The position numbers and the translations under genes were made by a program. This document shows, piece after piece, positions 61,960 through 64,000 of a DNA stretch of 64,000 bases. The stretch spans positions 1,767,978 through 1,831,977 of the forward strand of contig JBKBLN010000001.1 in NCBI GenBank assembly GCA_046296415.1, written 5' to 3'. This stretch comes from CAYNRA01 sp046296415. GTDB taxonomy: Bacteria; Bacteroidota; Bacteroidia; Cytophagales; Spirosomataceae. Every line of letters begins with the position of its first letter. The stretch's first letter is position 1. The notes beneath the pieces were generated by a model that made no database searches, had not been told where the DNA came from, and was given only the letters and a program-made list of their open reading frames with translations.

Positions 61960-63393
61960 TTAGTCATTTAAAACCCACGTATCTTTACTGCCTCCACCTT
62001 GGGAGGAATTCACGACCAAAGATCCCTTTTTTAAAGCCACGCGGGTCAAACCACCTGGAGCTACATAAATTTCCTCACCGTATAAAATGTAGGGTCGTAA
62101 ATCGACGTGTCTTGGCTCCAAAGAATCCTCTATAACGCAGGGACTTGTGGAAAGGGAAATGGTTGGCTGGGCGATAAAATTTCGTGGATTGGATTTAATT
62201 TTTTCTTTAAAGTCCTCTTGCTGCGCTAGGGTTGACTTGGGGCCAATCAACATTCCGTATCCACCTGCTTCGTTGGCTTCCTTAACAACCAAATCCCCGA
62301 TGTTTTGCAGGACATGTTGAAGATGAACTGGATTTTCGCATAGAAAAGTTTCTACGTTTGATAAAATGGCCTCCTCACCTAAGTAATACCGAATGATTTC
62401 AGGTACATAAGCATAAACTACCTTATCGTCGGCAACACCCGTCCCAAGGGCATTGGCAAGGCCGATTCGGTTATTTTTGTAAACATCAAAAATACCGGGA
62501 ATTCCAATCAAAGAGTCAGGGTTAAATGCTAGTGGATCTAGAAAAACATCGTCCAACCGTCTATACAATACATCCACCACTTTAAAACCTTTGGTGGTTC
62601 TCATTTTGACATATCCGTCATGAACCACAAGATCACGGTAATCAACTAATTCTATTCCCATTTGTTGGGATAAGAAAGAATGCTCATAATAGGCCGAATT
62701 ATAAATGCCCGGGGTTAAGACCGCAATGGTAGGTTCATGTTTTCCTGAAATATACCGAAGGACTTCGAATAGCTTGGCTGGGTATTCCCCGATAGGCCGA
62801 ATACCTTGTGTATTGAGCACCGATCCAAATAAATTTTTGGAAATGTCTCGATTGGCCAGCATGTAGGAAACACCCGAGGGACATCTTAAATTGTCTTCCA
62901 AAACAAGGTAATTTCCTTGATGATCTCGAATTAAATCCGTACCCGTGATGTGAATGTAGATGTCTTTTGGGGGCCGAATTCCAGCACAATTTTTAAGATA
63001 GCCCTTGGAAGAAAAAATAACCTCGCTCGGAATAACCTTGTCCTTTAAAATCCGCTGAGGGCCATAAATATCCAATAAGAATTGATTCAATGCATAAATG
63101 CGTTGTTTCAATCCTTTTTCCAGTAAATTCCATTCGTTGGACGGAATTACCCTTGGTACTATATCCATAGGAATGATCCGCTCGGTTCCTCCTTCCTCTG
63201 AATACACTTGGAAGGTAATGCCCATATTGATCATGGAGGCTTCGGCTGTCTTCTTTTTTAAGACGAGTTGCTCGGGACTTAATTTGTTGACATGGTGATA
63301 AATGAATTCGTTTCCCAACCGAGCTGTTCCATCTGGCATGACAAGCTCGTCGAAAAAGGATTCATTCTCATACGTTAGAAAATGATTGTGCAT
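61960..63393 (-). CDS. Circularly permuted type 2 ATP-grasp protein
   Basis: The 477-residue protein matches the CP_ATPgrasp_2 (old DUF404/DUF407) family. Signs are DELVMPDGTARLG near the N-terminus, GSDLIR-like ITGTDLIRDHQGNYLVLEDNLRCPSGVSYM, and the C-terminal YVAPGGLTRVALKKGSLVVNSSQGGGSKDTW. The family is thought to ligate amino acids or peptides. It usually sits beside an alpha-E domain protein and a transglutaminase-like protease, neither of which is in this window; instead a GT4 gene follows. The enzyme's product is unknown. A -7 element (63417-63424) is 24 bases before the ATG. Confidence 0.9.
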   Translation of the reverse strand: MHNHFLTYENESFFDELVMPDGTARLGNEFIYHHVNKLSPEQLVLKKKTAEASMINMGITFQVYSEEGGTERIIPMDIVPRVIPSNEWNLLEKGLKQRIYALNQFLLDIYGPQRILKDKVIPSEVIFSSKGYLKNCAGIRPPKDIYIHITGTDLIRDHQGNYLVLEDNLRCPSGVSYMLANRDISKNLFGSVLNTQGIRPIGEYPAKLFEVLRYISGKHEPTIAVLTPGIYNSAYYEHSFLSQQMGIELVDYRDLVVHDGYVKMRTTKGFKVVDVLYRRLDDVFLDPLAFNPDSLIGIPGIFDVYKNNRIGLANALGTGVADDKVVYAYVPEIIRYYLGEEAILSNVETFLCENPVHLQHVLQNIGDLVVKEANEAGGYGMLIGPKSTLAQQEDFKEKIKSNPRNFIAQPTISLSTSPCVIEDSLEPRHVDLRPYILYGEEIYVAPGGLTRVALKKGSLVVNSSQGGGSKDTWVLND

Positions 63394-63416
63394 AAATCTT
63401 TGGTTTTAGGTTAAAC

Positions 63417-63424
63417 CAAAAATA
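63417..63424 (-). promoter_or_regulatory. -7 element of the ATP-grasp/GT4 unit
   Basis: CAAAAATA on the plus strand is TATTTTTG on the minus strand, a perfect TAnnTTTG. It lies 24 bases before the ATG at 63393. A TTG (plus CAA at 63449-63451) is 24 bases further up. Confidence 0.5.
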
Positions 63425-63454
63425 AAGGAAGTTTTGGGATTCGAATAACAAAAA

Positions 63455-63482
63455 ACAAAAAAGCACAGATAAATCTGTGCTC
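63455..63482 (-). terminator. Terminator of tRNA-Leu
   Basis: AGCACAGAT (63462-63470) and ATCTGTGCT (63473-63481) form a 9-base stem. The plus-strand A-run on the low side gives a T-run on the minus strand. It follows the tRNA 3' end by a few bases. Confidence 0.85.
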
Positions 63483-63485
63483 TTG

Positions 63486-63569
63486 TGACGAAAGCGAGAC
63501 TCGAACTCGCACGGGCTAACGCCCACTACCCCCTCAAAGTAGCGTGTCTACCAATTCCACCACTTCGCC
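63486..63569 (-). tRNA. tRNA-Leu (anticodon GAG)
   Basis: The 84-base class II tRNA starts GGCGAAGTGGTGGAATTGGT on the minus strand and ends CGTCA. The anticodon stem CTACT/GGTAG holds loop TTGAGGG with anticodon GAG (reads CUC/CUU). The variable arm is GGGCGTTAGCCCG-like, as expected for Leu. CCA is not encoded. The promoter matches TTG-N20-TATTTTTG. Confidence 0.95.
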
Positions 63570-63579
63570 GTTGGGATTG

Positions 63580-63610
63580 CAAAAATAGAAATCGACTCGA
63601 GGGAATGCAA
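63580..63610 (-). promoter_or_regulatory. Promoter of tRNA-Leu
   Basis: CAAAAATA (63580-63587) reads TATTTTTG on the minus strand and CAA (63608-63610) reads TTG, 20 bases apart. It is the same arrangement as before tRNA-Ala. Confidence 0.65.
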
Positions 63611-63654
63611 GTTTTTTGTAAAAATTTTATTCCGAATAATAAACCGGAAAAACC

Positions 63655-64000
63655 TTATTTGATGAGCCACAAATCAGTTTTCTTAATGTAAGCAAATTGT
63701 TGTTCCGTTTCGATATGGTACCAAATATCCCGTGCACCCACAATATTAACCTTTTGACCTTGCCGAATGGGCCCCAGTGCCTCCGAACCGGCGGAAGGTC
63801 CCGCCCTCAGTATGGCATCCGGCGATTTTACAATACCAAATCTCAACCAGGAAAATGTGTTGGTTAAGACAAACAGAACGACCAAATAACTAAAAAACAA
63901 AGCTTGGTAGGCGAGGGGTACTCTTTGCTGTTGTTTCTTCTTTTGCCAAAATACCCATACTAAATAGAATGCAAATGCCAGTAGGGCCGATATCACCCAA
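63655..64000 (-). CDS. BatE-like protein, C-terminal part (cut by window end)
   Basis: The frame is open to the right edge, so this is the C-terminal part of a longer protein. It has two hydrophobic segments (near ISALLAFAFYLVWVFW and FFSYLVVLFVLTNTF), then an SH3-like region of about 60 residues (AILRAGPSAGSEALGPIRQG, then YIKKTDLWLIK at the end). Two TM segments followed by an SH3 domain is the C-terminal layout of BatE-type TPR proteins from the aerotolerance operon. The TPR part is outside the window. Identification is moderate. Confidence 0.55.
   Translation of the reverse strand, partial: WVISALLAFAFYLVWVFWQKKKQQQRVPLAYQALFFSYLVVLFVLTNTFSWLRFGIVKSPDAILRAGPSAGSEALGPIRQGQKVNIVGARDIWYHIETEQQFAYIKKTDLWLIK

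Overview
The window looks like chromosome from a member of the Bacteroidota, most likely the order Cytophagales. Four things point there. There is a SusC/SusD pair, a Porin_10-type outer membrane protein and many short lipoproteins. Genes and tRNAs are preceded by the Bacteroidota -7 element TAnnTTTG, in several cases with a TTG about 20-23 bases upstream. Strong Shine-Dalgarno sequences are rare. The tmRNA encodes the tag (A)GNTSYAMAA, close to the Cytophaga-type tag ending SYAMAA. I cannot name a species.

Layout. 206-8043: a glycan-uptake cluster (SusC/SusD, Nudix-type sugar regulator, SnoaL-like lipoprotein, GH43 enzyme). 8233-8608: tmRNA (ssrA). 8662-12617: M42 peptidase, lipoprotein MsrB, SBF-like transporter, PhoD-like phosphatase. 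12721-16186: lysA, a glutaryl-CoA-dehydrogenase-like enzyme and a Gfo/Idh/MocA oxidoreductase with overlapping ends. 16234-20906: sugar nucleotidyltransferase, then a secreted two-gene unit whose second product joins a sugar-dehydrogenase-type propeller to a blue-copper domain. 20974-29335: APC permease, serine dehydratase, Tex, a Cys-rich lipoprotein, a BaiN-type flavoprotein and a sodium:solute symporter. 29386-35239: a tyrosine recombinase lacking its first catalytic arginine, PdxA, a 2-hydroxyacid dehydrogenase, a membrane protein/histidine kinase/response regulator operon and a stand-alone LytTR protein. 35236-44739: metH, Lrp regulator, PhnA zinc ribbon, TonB-dependent receptor, ybeY, ppx and an NlpC/P60 lipoprotein. 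44791-44864: tRNA-Ala(GGC).

44900-49685 is the accessory region. It is AT-rich, sits just 3' of tRNA-Ala, and carries on the minus strand a C-terminal hsdS remnant, an AEP-primase-like gene (VirE_N/BT4734 plus PriCT-2) that starts on the hsdS stop (TAATG), and a 613-residue reverse transcriptase with no intron-type maturase or endonuclease region. Non-coding DNA of about 0.5 and 1 kb flanks it. The primase plus reverse transcriptase pair, apparently a former passenger of a type I restriction operon, is the best candidate for an undescribed system, probably anti-phage defence.

49686-64000 returns to core content: GH30 hydrolase, hisC, an HSD10-type SDR, hemF, menC-like enolase, lpxK, putative porin, DUF4286 protein, YfhO membrane protein, GT4 glycosyltransferase, circularly permuted ATP-grasp protein, tRNA-Leu(GAG) and the 3' part of a BatE-like gene cut by the window edge. 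The genome is compact: many convergent genes share their last bases, and the menC and lpxK start codons overlap.
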